Source: Rhyacichthys aspro
Taxonomy: Eukaryota > Chordata > Actinopteri > Gobiiformes > Rhyacichthyidae
NCBI GenBank assembly: GCA_036850595.1
Contig: CM072155.1
Location: 8,620,256-8,684,255, forward strand
Length of the DNA: 64,000 nucleotides
Direction of reading: 5' to 3'
Positions 10,960-23,028 of the stretch are shown one piece after another; position 1 is the stretch's first letter; each line of letters begins with the position of its first letter. Under the pieces are notes generated by a model, which had not been told where the DNA came from, did not search any database, and saw only the letters and a program-made list of their open reading frames with translations. The position numbers and the translations under genes are program-made.

Positions 10960-13900
10960 TCAGTCTGTGCTGAATCTGTAGGATTTCTTCTTCAGATTTT
11001 CAAGGAACATCTTCTCATCTTCAAGGTATTCACGGTCCTATTATTGGGAAAGTGTAATATGCTTGTAAATGTATGTGTACGTTGTAAGGTATAATTTACA
11101 ATAAAGCATTTTATTGCTGCCTTTTCTGATTGATTGATGATTAGAATAGCTGCAGTATGAAATCTAAATGTAGACAGTAAAGTTTGTCGTTTCATGGTGT
11201 TACCTTTGCAGCAGTGTACTTCCACAGAGCCAGGCTGGCTTCTAATGCCATTGACTGAGAGTTGGTACTTGTTTGGAGAATATTCACGGTTGGCAGCTTT
11301 GTGCTTGGCATCTGTGGAGTTGAGTCTAGAATAAAAGTTACAAACAGGCATAAAACTCACATTTTGCATCATAATTTCTTGCAGATCTACTAAGGCATTG
11401 TAATTACCTGGTAGAACAGGTGTTATAACTTGTAATGGGCTAAAGGTGGGAATGTCCTGTCCGTGCCTTTCCTTTTGTAGATTATTTCGCAACATTCGCT
11501 CCTACAATCATAAAAGTATGTTGTCACACTTGCACAGTTGAATAAACGGGTCATGAACAGACCAGCTGGCACACACCTGAAAGATTCGTTGTTCTTGCTG
11601 TCTCAGCCTTTCTGTTTGGGAATGGATATTTCTAAGTCTCGCCTCATGCTCAGCCTCCACAAGTTTGGCCTCATGTAATGTCCGCTCCCCTTCTTCAAAT
11701 TTGTCAGCGGCGAGCTTCAAAGAAGACACATCCAGTACGTGACATCATTGTGACTTCAGAGGTACATAAACAGCATGTAGGATTCAGTGTATGCCTGTTT
11801 GTACCTTACTAAATGCCTCCACCTCTTGTGCTCTTGTCTTGAGTCTCAGGGCTGTGGCACTTATTCTCTCCTTCTCTCGTTCCAGTTCTTCCCTCAGTCT
11901 GTCCAGAGTCTCCCTCTCCTGCGTTACAGACAGCTCCTTTTGTTTCACCTCTGCTGTACGAAGCTTGAGGTCAGCTTGTTCCTAAAAATGTAAAAAAAAG
12001 AGATGATTTTGGTATTGTATCTCAAAATGGTACAGTTTTTAATCATATATTTATATCTTAAAAGTGGATCTCACCTGTGCCAGACTGATGATGGAGCCTT
12101 CCCTCTTTTCCAACAGACTGCTAACCTCTCTTTCAGCCCTGTCATGTCTCTGCTTCTCCTGAGTGTGGAAGTGGGCCCACTCAGCTGCAAGCTTCCTCCT
12201 CTCCTCTGCACAGTGCTGCATCACTGACTTCTGTTCCTCCAACAATGCACTCTAAGAAAAGTTATATAAATAGACTAAGCAGGAGGAAAAAAAGGAAGCC
12301 ACTGTCAGCATTAAAGGTTTCCCAAGAATCACCTTCGCTCTCTCAAGCTCTTCTCTTTCCATGTTCATCTGCATGCTAAGGGACCGCCGCTCCTCTTCAA
12401 GGGCTCTTTGTGTCGACTCTGCCTTTGCTTGCTCTGATGTCACTTTCCAGCGCTCCTGACACAAAAGAGAAAATAAAGTCACTAAGAGTAGCATGTGTTT
12501 AAATTCCAGCACAAACAGTTGTTCCTGAGCAGAGAGGTAAATTCTAAAAATAGCCTTTACCCTTCATTTAAGGCCTATCCTGTTTTTTCAACTAACCTTC
12601 TCAAGCTGTCTCTGCTGTTCATTGAGCTGAGTATCCATCCTAGAAATGATTTCCTTGAGGTAAGCTTTCTCCTCAGCCATGGCCTTCTGCTGCTGTGCCA
12701 GACGGTCCTGCACGACTGAAACAGAAACGGAACAACCTTGTGATTTTTGACGTGACCTATTTGAATGTCCTGTTGAAAGTCGGATGTGTCTGTGGCTGTA
12801 TGATGTACTTCGGAGCTGCTCATCTCTGTGCCGCGCCCCCTGCTCCAAGCCATGGGCTGTGTTTTCATGTGTGCTCTCCACCCGAGATGAAAGCTCCCCG
12901 AGTCGTGAGGAGAACTGCTCCATCTGCTCAATCACCACAGTAAGAGACCTGGAGAGAGGGCACATTTGCAAGTTATTTTACCTAAGCCTTGGTTGGACAA
13001 GGGATTAACTGTAATGTATCATTTCCGACCTGGTCTGAGAGGTAGCACTTGTTACAGCATCGATCTCTTCATCCTTTAGCTTTTTTAGTCTGTGTATCTG
13101 ATCCTCATGATCCTTCTTCATCTCTAAGATTGATTTTCTTGATGGAAAGTCAGAGATTTAATTATGGCATCTTTATTACTGGAACCATACACACAACAGT
13201 ATGAGCTGTAGGATGTATCATGTACCTCTGAAGATCTCGTAGTCTTTCTACCTCACGGTCTCTGTCTTGCTGGGCTTGAGCCAATTTGCGTTGGTACTGT
13301 GCCTGCAGCTCTGAGCGTTCTTGCTCAGCCGAACGTGTCACTGTGGCCAGCCTTTCCATCAAGTCTTCACACTCCTGACGCGTTCGTGTTTCCCTCTGGG
13401 CTGCTGACTCCTCGATCAGCTTTACACGTGCCCTGCAGAAATATATCATATGAGAGAGATAAACCATTTTGGTAAACAAGTAACAGCTGCTGCAGACTTA
13501 AAATCCCTTCTGGTGATTGCTTGTGTTCCTGTATAAAATTACACTGAAAAAAAAAACATCAAGTGTCTCATTTTTCATTGAAGCTGTCACTGGTTAAATT
13601 GTTAGGTGTGGAGAAATTTTACTTGTGTGCATTCTCCATTAGTTCCATATCTTGTTTATGTCGCTGTTGAATATTCTCTAGTAACATTTGGTTCTGGTCT
13701 CGCTCCAGCTGCAGAGTCTTCAACTGGAAAACAGAGACTGAGGTTTAAAGTGCATGCTCAAAAAAACTTAAAGTGTCTTATTTAATTCAGGAAGAAGGTT
13801 AAATGCACCTGTCCCTCGAGCTGTATGATGCGAGCCTGTGAAGACTGATGATCTCCAGGTTGCTGCTCTTTGAGTCTGTGGAGCACACCTGCGTCCCCAT

Positions 13901-14958
13901 TACCACGCAGGCTCAGCAACTGTGGCTGCATCATCAGCGGGGGAGTCACAATTACAAATGCACCCTGATGACAAATGTCTAGTCATGAATCAATACGAGA
14001 GTAATCCTGACCTGTTGTTGTTGTTGTTGTAGTAGTAGCAGCTGCTGCAGACTGTCAGCTGTAAGTGTGACCTGAGCCAAAAACAGAATATATTAGATAG
14101 AGTAGCTTAAATGCAGCACTTAAAAAAACAAGAGGGCACAATACCTGTGTTTGGACAGCAGTGGGTGTGTTTTGTATTGCTTTTGTTGTTCTGTCTCGAT
14201 CTGTTAAAGACAAAAGAACTCAAGTGATTTCGCAGGATATGGAAACATGGATATTAATATTAAGCTTTATATTTCCCTGGGGTTGCCAGCACCATACTGA
14301 GTCTGCAGGTGACATTATTTGGCAATGGCAACTGGCTCTCCAATCTCCCTGGCTCTCTCCGTGGATGGTAATTGATTGGACTGTGACTGAGACTAAAATG
14401 AGGGCCCAGACTGGCTATTTCGAGTGCCAGGGACCAGAAATAGACCAGAAGCTCGAGCAGCTTCATGAAATTCATTATTATACCAGAAAGTATTTAGTAA
14501 AGATGTAAATGTGGTAGATGTAACTATGAAATGAGTGTTTGGGTAGAATATAGGCATATATAAGTTGTATAAATGGGAGTGCCCGATTTTATTCGTAAGT
14601 GTCACTAGATAGAAATTGTGAAATATAATATGAAAAAGTTTTCCTGTTCAACAATGATATATCAAAGCTTGGTTTAGTCCAAGTAATGGCTAACAGGGTC
14701 ACAATAGAAAAGTCTATACTGAGAGACATACCGTGCATCACTGTCTCTTCTCTGATTGGTGAGGAGTGAGCTGGAGGGCCTGGATGTCCAGGAAAAATGT
14801 TGCTGTATGGCAAAACAGGATAATTAAAAGATAGGAAAAACATCAAAGCCTGCATTTTGTCACTTATACTACTCTAATGGTTTTTACACAACCTTGTTTC
14901 CCTGACAGATGGAAGACAGTCCTCTCTGATCCTAGGAGCGTGTGAAGTAACTTGTTTA
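10960..14958 (-). other. fbf1: fbf1 exon map, 3' half (exons 15-31)
   Basis: Coding exons, minus strand: 14958..14893, 14802..14732, 14200..14145, 14071..14012, 13964..13809, 13723..13623, 13432..13226, 13137..13030, 12948..12809, 12715..12597, 12455..12333, 12251..12075, 11981..11805, 11714..11577, 11501..11408, 11335..11205, 11037..10960. The reading frame of the penultimate exon is not its longest ORF. Only the phase inherited from exon 29 gives the conserved LALWKYTAAK segment and avoids a stop in the last exon. Confidence 0.85.
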
Positions 14959-17900
14959 CTAAAAAGGCAAAGGTAATTATTGAAGTTTCTTTAATCTTAG
15001 CAGAGAATTATCTGCACACTTTGCAGTACCTAATATATGAGTCTGAGTGTGCTTCCTCTCCAAGTCCTAAGGTGTCATCCTGCTTTGACATTTGTGGTTG
15101 TGCCTCTGGGTTTGATCCCGACAGAGTCTTTTTCCTGCTCAGTGCTCCAGATAACCAGTCATCCTCTTCATTTTGCTTCTGGCTTATGGACACTTCTGTC
15201 TTGGTTGGTTCGACAAGGTCATTATCAGTTGGTGATGGAGTGTCTGCTGCTACTTTGGCACTAGGTGCAATATAGCTGCCAGTTAGTGATGATTTTCTCT
15301 CTAAAGGAAGGACAGAGGGTGGATTTGAAGATACTTCTTCTGTCTTGATCTTATTGGTATCATCCTCTTGGTCGACAGTTGTTTTAAGTCCAAGCCAATC
15401 TGAGCCCCGATGCCGGGTTGGGGTGGTGGGTTTTGGTTTCTTCTCCAAAGACGGGACACTTACATCCTCAGTAGAAAATCTGATCAAAACAACCAGTATT
15501 CATTTCTAAAATTGATGTGCAGCAGTAAAGCATAGGAAAAAACACAGAGAGAAGACTTCACTCACCGTACAGACTGTCTGCGGGACTGGCGCCCTTCAGG
15601 TGTGGAAACTAAAGAGGGTTGATACGCTCCAAATGTGAGGTCATCCTCTTGTTTCTCTGATGAAGAGGAACAAATTTTGCTTCAGTTATTTTGTAATATT
15701 TTTATTCAAAAAAAAGCATGCAGTTATGTTGCAGTATTACCTTTAACAGCAGTGTTCTTCTCCTGATGTTGCTTCTCTTGGGATTGAAGCTGTACCCTAT
15801 TTTCACCTGTGGGTGGTCGCTCCAGGAGATGAGGTGCAGTCAAACTCGCCATAATCTCATCTACTCTTGTACGAGTTCTCTGAGGTGGCTCACTTCTTTG
15901 GAAACAAAGGAGGAGGAGACAGAAACAAGAAATGTGTAAGTTTACATTGGTACACAAGCAAAGTTTGCCAGACATACTGTATGTGCAAATACAAATGAAG
16001 GCAACCATTATAAATCCAAAGTAAAGTTTGACTCTTTCTTTTCTGCTGCACCCCACGGCACTGCAGCAGTAATTATTTATTATTTGTGAACTATAAATAA
16101 AAACACGAGAGTGAGACAGGGAGAGAGCAAACTGGGTTGTTACCTTTCTTTGTTGGACCAAAGTGCCTTTTCTTTTTTCTTAGCACTATTGTGATCACTG
16201 TCAAATCCAAGAGCATCCATTACATCATCCTTATCATCATCAAACGTGAGGTCTGAATGTTTCTTTGATGTTGTTTGAGCCTTAGCTAAGACAAATAAAA
16301 ACCAGTCACACACAGAGTATCATTATCATATGCTGTTCATTAAAAGATATTAACAAAAGAACATTTTGTTTTACTTTTCAGGATTGGTGAGGCAGTAGGA
16401 GAAAGCATGGATTTTCCCACGGATTTTTCTGGTTTGGAAAGCTGCATGGTAACTGCAGATTTTGACTGGGTCTCTTCAGGAAGTAAGTCATCGAGCAGGT
16501 CATCAAATATGTCATCTTTATCTGCATAGAGAGGTAAAGATATATGGAATTACATACCTTATCTTTTCTGATAAATAGTATATATATAGATGAGAAGAAA
16601 AATAACAGTTGTGTCACTTAAACATTCACAGTTTCACTGACACCTTGCGTGGGAACTACTGATGTTCATACTACCTACATATAACTACGACTTCACACAG
16701 AAATACCACAACAGTAAACCTATACAATTACCTTTTGTGTAGGTTGGATCATCACGTCCTTCATCATCATTATTATCATTATCTGAATTGATGCAGCAAT
16801 TTGTGAAAAAACAGCAAATACACATATTGGTCTGGAGATGATTACAGATTGCACTTACCAGAGAAGGTGAACCTTTTGTAGTTTCGCCCACTAGTTGAAG
16901 GCGCAGAGTTTGGCTTTTTCTCCCCAACAGAGGATTTATCTGTGGGAAGACACTTGTCTGCCTTAATGCTTTATTGGTAAAAAAAACAACAACTTCAAAG
17001 CAGAAAAATCAAGGTAATAATGAAAAGCTAATATATGCAGGAACACTCTGTACTCACTTACCTACTCCCCCTGGTTTCTCATTAGTTTCTAATGTAGTTG
17101 TGCTCTTCTTTGGCCCTTTATTACCAAAAGGCTTTGTTTGAGCAGGAGCTGTACTTGGCTTTTTCTTTGAAACAAAAAGATCTGCATCCATGTCATCCAT
17201 GTCCTGTACAACACAAAACATACCATAACAGCTCATGCACAGGCTAAGTTATGGATTACAAATGTCAACATTTTAGAAGTTACCTTCATGGTCTTCAAGA
17301 TATCATTGGGATCTGCTGCTGAAACATCTGAGTTCTTTGATTGACATAAAAAAGGAGCATTAGCAGGACAATAAGGTAGCAGTATAAAAGCTGTAAAATA
17401 CATAAACTGCTCTGCCTGCATACCTCACTGTCCCCAGCATCCTTCTTTACCTCCTCTGCAAGTATACTAAACATGTTTTCAGTGGCGGCTGAGCTGGAAA
17501 AGCAAAGCAAATGGGAGTAATGCGCAAACATACACGTTTTCCTCCGTGTATGAACTGCCACTTACCGATTTAGTGCTCCACTGCGATTTGGATTTTTTCT
17601 TGCTGGTTGTTCTTGTGTGTTCATTAAAATAAAAAGAATAAGGTAATATCATAATTAACATTGCTATAATGTCTGTTATCTGTTTTAAAGATACACTGCA
17701 CTTACTTTTATCATCAAAAAAGCTGTCAAGTGAATCTTCATCTCCAAATAGGCCTTACAGGAGCAAAACAACAAATGCTTTCATAAATCCGATTTGCTAA
17801 TTTCATCACCTTTATTACTACTCTTTGGGAACTATTAAGTTTAGATTTATAACTATTGCATGTATAATTGACATTTAGCTGAGATTTAGCACAAACTGAG

Positions 17901-18051
17901 TGTCCCAAACTATAGATAATGTAGTTTACTTACTTGATGCTTTTCCCTTCAATTTAGAAGCCTGCAAAGAAATATGTTAATTTTACGAGTCAATATCCTC
18001 TCAAAATATTATAACAGATTATTAAAGTTAAATAACTGTATAGCTTACCAT
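10960..18051 (-). CDS. fbf1: Fas-binding factor 1 (transition-fibre protein), complete, 31 coding exons
   Basis: FBF1 sits on the distal appendages/transition fibres of the basal body and gates entry of intraflagellar-transport cargo into cilia; it also binds keratin at epithelial junctions. The spliced model totals 3507 nt, or 1168 aa plus stop (human about 1130), and every intron phase agrees. The first coding exon contributes only the ATG (18051..18049), followed by MASKLKGK. The N-terminal half is acidic and low-complexity, with repeated DDLLDDLL-like and DLTF motifs. The signature WLSGALSRKK lies in the 450-nt exon. The C-terminal half (from about residue 570) is a long coiled coil after a polyQ run, containing the family block KKLKDEEIDAVTSATS and ending LALWKYTAAK then FLENLKKKSYRFSTD. 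Its 3' end meets the convergent snoRNA host. Confidence 0.95.
14012..14033 (-). repeat. Coding CAA/CAG repeat in fbf1 (polyQ)
   Basis: Six consecutive Gln codons (five CAA, one CAG) following a run of four Leu codons, at the 3' end of the 60-nt fbf1 exon. This is a likely length-polymorphic site just before the coiled coil. Confidence 0.75.
15030..18051 (-). other. fbf1: fbf1 exon map, 5' half (exons 1-14)
   Basis: Coding exons, minus strand, high to low: 18051..18049, 17961..17934, 17753..17706, 17611..17566, 17493..17424, 17334..17284, 17203..17062, 16939..16859, 16782..16732, 16521..16375, 16285..16144, 15895..15741, 15656..15566, 15479..15030. Exon 4 has two in-frame acceptors 9 nt apart (17611 or 17602), so two isoforms differing by three residues are possible. 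Exons 8-10 and 11 start with an identical phase and encode Asp-rich repeats, so this part may have grown by exon duplication. Confidence 0.85.
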
Positions 18052-18560
18052 ATTAAATCCAATCTTCAGTGGCAGTGAAAGATTTGAGAGAAGCTAACTG
18101 CTTAGCCAATGCTAGCTAAATCTGATTAGGCGTCTCCGGTTTCCAATGGTAACCACTCTGCTACACCGTTGACTCCTCATGGCACACAGCAACAGACGAG
18201 TGTGAGTCATAAAACTGTAAATTACATATTTTATGTGCTCCCCATTTTCGTATTCAGTCCTAACGTTAATTTCTTTTACAACGCATATGTGACTAGTTAA
18301 TAACAGTTACTCCGGCGCTAAAACATTAGCTACTGAACAGAGTGGGCTACGCGTCAGCCACACTAAGCGCCAATTTAATCTTGTAACAGACCCTTTATGT
18401 TTTACACCAGCACTGGGCTTTTCTAAAAACGCATTCTACAGGAATACCACACGTTTTCCTTTTCTTCTAAACCCAGCATCTCCCGCAAATACACAAGGCT
18501 TGCTGCGGAACCCGGCGCAAACCATTTCCTGTTTACAATCCACAATGCATTATGGGTAAC
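18052..18560. promoter_or_regulatory. fbf1 5' flank / probable promoter
   Basis: The interval is GC-richer than its surroundings and lies directly upstream of the fbf1 start. It includes gccaat on the plus strand near 18103 and a gcattatggg word near 18546. It could be bidirectional, but no gene was recognised to the right. Assignment is by position. Confidence 0.4.
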
Positions 18561-18692
18561 GAAGTTCTTTGTTTTGCTATTACATTGGCATCAGTAGTTG
18601 AGATAGTAATTTTTCTGAATTTTTACATCGTTTTGAACATTCTTCGACATTTTTACTTTTTTGTTTAATGTATGAAAGAAACCAACGTATGA

Positions 18693-18709
18693 CACCAGCA
18701 GATGGCAGC
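18693..18709 (+). promoter_or_regulatory. CTCF-like motif upstream of fbf1
   Basis: CACCAGCAGATGGCAGC resembles the CTCF core (CCACNAGRKGGCAG) with one or two deviations. Sequence match only. Confidence 0.35.
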
Positions 18710-19603
18710 AGAAGCCAGAAAAGTCCAATCACTAAATACTGCATTATTTATCATCTGTGGAATATGTTTAATTCATTGAGAGCCAAAACCATTGTTATAC
18801 TGTAGTATAACATGTTTGAGACAATATATCAAAGGATTAGTTAACCTTGTTGTCTGGTTTAATTTGTTTACTGGTTTGTGTTATGTACTGTTGTTTCTTT
18901 TAATTACCAATGTTTTCTGTGCAAATATCAAGTAAGGACTTATTTTTCTTTTGTGTAGCAACGTCTAGTGAACCATGGTGAGCCATAATTCCATGATTGA
19001 GCTATATAGTCATAATACTCATCAGTTAAAGATACCAGAATGAATACACCTATTTTATTAGATCAGTCATGTGTAACAAAAAAAATCAAGCAAAGCCTAA
19101 TTTACAGTCACCCTCCAATTCACATTCCAAATTGCTGGTGTTATATTACATTGCAGTGTATTGGCTTACATATATTAAGATGGACTGTTGTTTTTATGGC
19201 GGCCTTTTGAGGGGGGGAAAAGAAATCACTGCTATGAAAAATGCAGACCTTTATTAAGCCATTGCACAAAGAAACACAGCCATTCACCTGTACAGAGACT
19301 GAAAAAAACACACTGCAAGGACTCTGTACACCTTCATGGGGTGCACGGGATGACCATGCATCCCCATTTCAACGGAAACCAGGTCACTTAGAGTGTTAAA
19401 GCTTCACATTCAGCTTACACTACCTTTTCCCTAGCAAGCAAGCAAGAACATGTGACAGAGGCACAAAAAATATTTCACAGTAATTCATACGTCGAGCTTT
19501 GCAGTGATCCTTTGCCTTAAACAGCAGTATACCTGGATGTGCATGGTCAGATTTATTGCCCTATGCGTGCTTGGGTTTACTCCCTGTTCCGTGTTTGAAA
19601 GCA
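18710..19603. other. Intergenic / prcd 3' flank, nothing recognised
   Basis: The short ORFs here lack any family signature. Part may be prcd 3' UTR on the minus strand, since the prcd stop is at 19604. No repeat or RNA gene was recognised. Confidence 0.5.
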
Positions 19604-21617
19604 TCAGCGAGACACAGGCGGAGGCATAGGGGAAGCCACCATCAAAACGGGCCCTGTTCTTGTTGCTTCTGGCCCACTTTTTTGAATCTCCTGGTGGGAT
19701 TCTTGGTGTGAGCTGTGATGTGCAGATGAATCACAAGTGGATCGATAGAAGTACAAAGGACACAGAGAAAGCTCTCCTATTGCCCAGGGAAATGAATCTT
19801 GATGGTAGAGGCCACTGCGAAACAAAAACAACAAGAGGACAGATCAGGGTTTTGCCGCTTTTGAAGTTAACACAGAAAAACAAACTTGAGATTGCCTTCC
19901 AATCTGGTTTAGCTGGAAAAACTGAGCGCGAAGGGAATAGAAAAGCTTCATAAAATGCAAAATCATGTTGTATATTTTGTATTATAGTGAATCTGACGCA
20001 CGACCTGATAAAAATTAAACAAAAGATAGCACTCCCAAGACCTATGCCCGTTAAAACCTCCATGTAGTTGGCACAGTGTTCTTTTATTTATTTTGGAATA
20101 GAGTTCAGTAACAATCCTCACCCTAGACCTACCTAGGTGGGGTAAAAAGTGTGAAAAATGGAGTAATACAGTTCCTGACCTTCCAAACTGATAATGGATT
20201 GTTGCTCTGCTTCTGAATCATTTAGTATTGTATAGCACTGTAGCAGTAAGGACGTAAAAGCTAAATGTGGGGCAACCATGTGAGCTTTTCATGCATCTGT
20301 GCGTTCGTAACATGCTCCAGTACTCCACTTTGTCTCCTGGTCTGAAGCATCCTCCGTAAACTTCCCTACATGCAGACACACTCATATACTCCCTAACAAG
20401 GTATCTTTGTCTCCCTGATGTTTTCCTGCTGTTTTTGTTCCTTTTACTGCAATATTGTGTTTTTTAGTTTGACTTTTTAGTAGAAATTCTAGGTTTTTGC
20501 TGAAATACAGTTAAAGCATTTGAGAAGGGATTTCTTGCACAAATTCAGAGATGATCTTTTCTCTCAGCACTATGAGAGAGGACCTGATAAAACAAGCTGC
20601 ATCGTGAAGGGCATTTGGTCTCAAGAGCCTTTACTTCTCTCCTCTCTTCTGGTTCTTCATATTGTGTCTTCTCTCTGTGCTTGGTTGTGTGAAAATGATA
20701 ATAAACAAAGGAACCAATCTTCTAAATTTGAGTTCTTCTGCTACTCATGTACAAGGGCAACATTGAGCAAAACTGAAAATCATCCACTAAAAAGACAAGA
20801 GCTAGCCGGGCCAGCCAGACTCTTTCTGAAGTGAAATGGATTGAAAAAGAATTTGCACGGCTGACCAGGCTAGACAGTTTACTCCCTCGGCACTGTTTAA
20901 TGAATAACATTTCGTAAGCTTCACACAGAACTTATGTGTACCATTGACATTACCATCCACAATGGTTCCTTACCCTTTGATGCTTGCTGTTCTCATTTTT
21001 TTCTGTCTGTAGCTTCAATGGACCTACTGCATGCCTCTTCTGTCTCTGTGGCCTCTTTCTGTCTGTGAAGGAGGATGACAAACAGAACACATTCATGCAA
21101 CATTTAACCATCAGCAGCACCATATTAAGTGACAGATATGGAAGGAAACATTCAAACAGGATAAACCTTAGCTGTTGCTCTTAATTGTGGGGCCAGTTGT
21201 TGCCATGCATCACAGTGCCTTAGCCACATGGTATTGTTTGCCAGTGCTGTGCGAGATCCCACTTTACGTCAATTAGTTACCATAGACTTGAGAGCTGTGA
21301 CGCTCACCCTCCATCAGAGACTCCATTCAAAAAACTAAAATGCTTGGTTGTTATGTATCAAGCCACTTAAACCACACACTGTTGCTCAAGGCAAACCTAG
21401 TAATAATCACAAGGGTGATTTAAAATCAATGATGCAGACACGTTTGCCCCAGTCCCTGGCACACTCTCAAATAGCATGAGCTTTGAAAATGTAAATAGAT
21501 AGAGAATCCAACAGTAATTTCAAAAGGTGGCAAGTTTACTTACGGTATGATTTTGTTGGAGAACAGTTGTCGCAGGATGAGAGCAATGCTGGTTAAGACC
21601 ATCATAGTAGTACACAT
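19604..21617 (-). CDS. prcd: Photoreceptor disc component PRCD, two coding exons
   Basis: PRCD is a tiny rod/cone outer-segment disc membrane protein; loss causes progressive rod-cone degeneration in dogs and retinitis pigmentosa in people. Exon 1 is 21617..21544 and begins MCTTMMVLTSIALILRQ, matching the MCTT-plus-hydrophobic-helix start of mammalian PRCD. Cys2 is the known palmitoylation site. The exon ends after FSNKII at a GTAAG donor. The best downstream exon is 19712..19604 (CACAG acceptor), which keeps frame and gives a polar tail with QKSGPEATRTGPV, comparable to the mammalian QSTGREKGPVK end, then a stop. The total is 183 nt, 60 aa (human 54). Exon 1 is convincing; exon 2 is a good but less certain call. 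The 1.8-kb intron shows nothing else. The gene lies between fbf1 and cygb, as PRCD neighbours CYGB in mammals. Confidence 0.8.
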
Positions 21618-21660
21618 GGTTGTGTCACCCCAGGATCTCCTACTATAGGAGAAGCCACTG

Positions 21661-21803
21661 CTTATAGCCTTGAAATTTGTACTTCCATCAAAAAAGCTTG
21701 AATGGAGAAGGCAGTGTTGAATGAGATGCAACAGTCCGACTATTTCTGTCTTTCCACTTGGCTGTCTTTCACTACTGGGGAGATTAGCTCTGAGGGATTA
21801 GCC
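21661..21803 (-). promoter_or_regulatory. prcd upstream region with CRX/OTX-type sites
   Basis: On the minus strand a TATAAG word lies at 21666-21661. CTAATCCC (plus GGGATTAG, 21794-21801) is a perfect CRX/OTX2 consensus, and a near match CTAATCTC lies at 21787-21780. Both are within about 185 nt of the ATG. This fits photoreceptor-restricted expression. Function is inferred. Confidence 0.5.
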
Positions 21804-23028
21804 AGGATCAAGGAGGGGGTTAAGTCTCGCTGGCAGGACTGGGAGGTAAACAGAGCATGCTGTGTTTCTATTCTGAAAAAAGCCACCTCACCACTATGAC
21901 ACCATCGCAGCAGGCAAAGCAACACGACCATTGTCATTATGGTTAGAGAAGTGCTGTGTGGTATATGGAATCCTTTTGAAACTGGCCATGAGCGGTACTT
22001 CTGAAGGCTGATAAAGAGAATTTACAACATGGAGTATTCCTGCTTTGTTCAACTCTCAGCCATGAATTCTAATTAAATCTCCCAGGCTATTATGCTTGAC
22101 TGTATTAAATTATTAATTAACTCTTAAAGCAGAAGTCATAGTTCATTCATTGCAAGAATTTAAATGACCCCAATTTTACTGTGCTCTAAAAGAAAATAGG
22201 GCCCACAAGATCATTGTTAAAGATATTACTAGGCTGCTTCTAAAAATACCAGACCCTCTAATGACATCCCCCCAGGCCCCCTGCCCCCATCCTGCGATTT
22301 ATTGCGAAAAGAAAAGCCATAGTGGGATAAATGGAGGTATAAATAGAGACTTTCAGCATCTGAGCTACTTTTAGTTAGCACTGCTGACTCAAGCAGAGAG
22401 TAAGGGATCAGTAGGGCAAGAAGCTCTTAGCACCTAAGGTATCAGTATGAATACATTGAATTCTGTGGGCATTTTATAATTGGCATTTAATACATATACA
22501 AAGGATAATGTAAAAATGTACAATCATCACAATTATTTGTTAAAAATGTAAAAACATCTTTAGTATCCTAACTAGAACACACGTGGATAAACACTTCTAA
22601 TAGGAAAACATCACAATAAGGTTTTAGGAATGGTATTTACATGGCAGTTTCTAGATATACACATTCAATAGAAGGCACATCCGAGTCCAATGTGACCTCT
22701 TGTCCACTGCTGTGCTTGCATTTTCCTTATCTTTGTTCCCTCCTTTACATAGATTGGTCCCAAACTATGGTAAAGAAACACTGGCAGCTTTAATATGTAC
22801 GTGCATTAGCAGCTAGCCTATGGTACCTACTCATATTATTGATACATTAGTGTATATGCATAATAATCCAAATTTATCTGAGATTACACAAAACTGTATT
22901 CTATACATTTGTCAGATAAAGATACACCGCTTCTGTTTAAAGATCAAACCTCGTGACTTGATCCCTTCTGTGGGAGGCCATTCAAATGTCTCTTGTGTGT
23001 ATGATTACATAATCCCAAATGGGTCGCT
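21804..23028. other. Intergenic / cygb 3' flank
   Basis: The right part probably contains the cygb 3' UTR (the stop is at 23029 on the minus strand). Otherwise the interval is AT-rich with no recognised gene or repeat. Confidence 0.45.

Noticed and set aside
11205..11495. 167-codon minus-strand ORF as a single fbf1 exon
   Set aside because: It reads through two introns and uses the wrong frame in the second exon; the spliced phase gives the conserved LALWKYTAAK segment instead.
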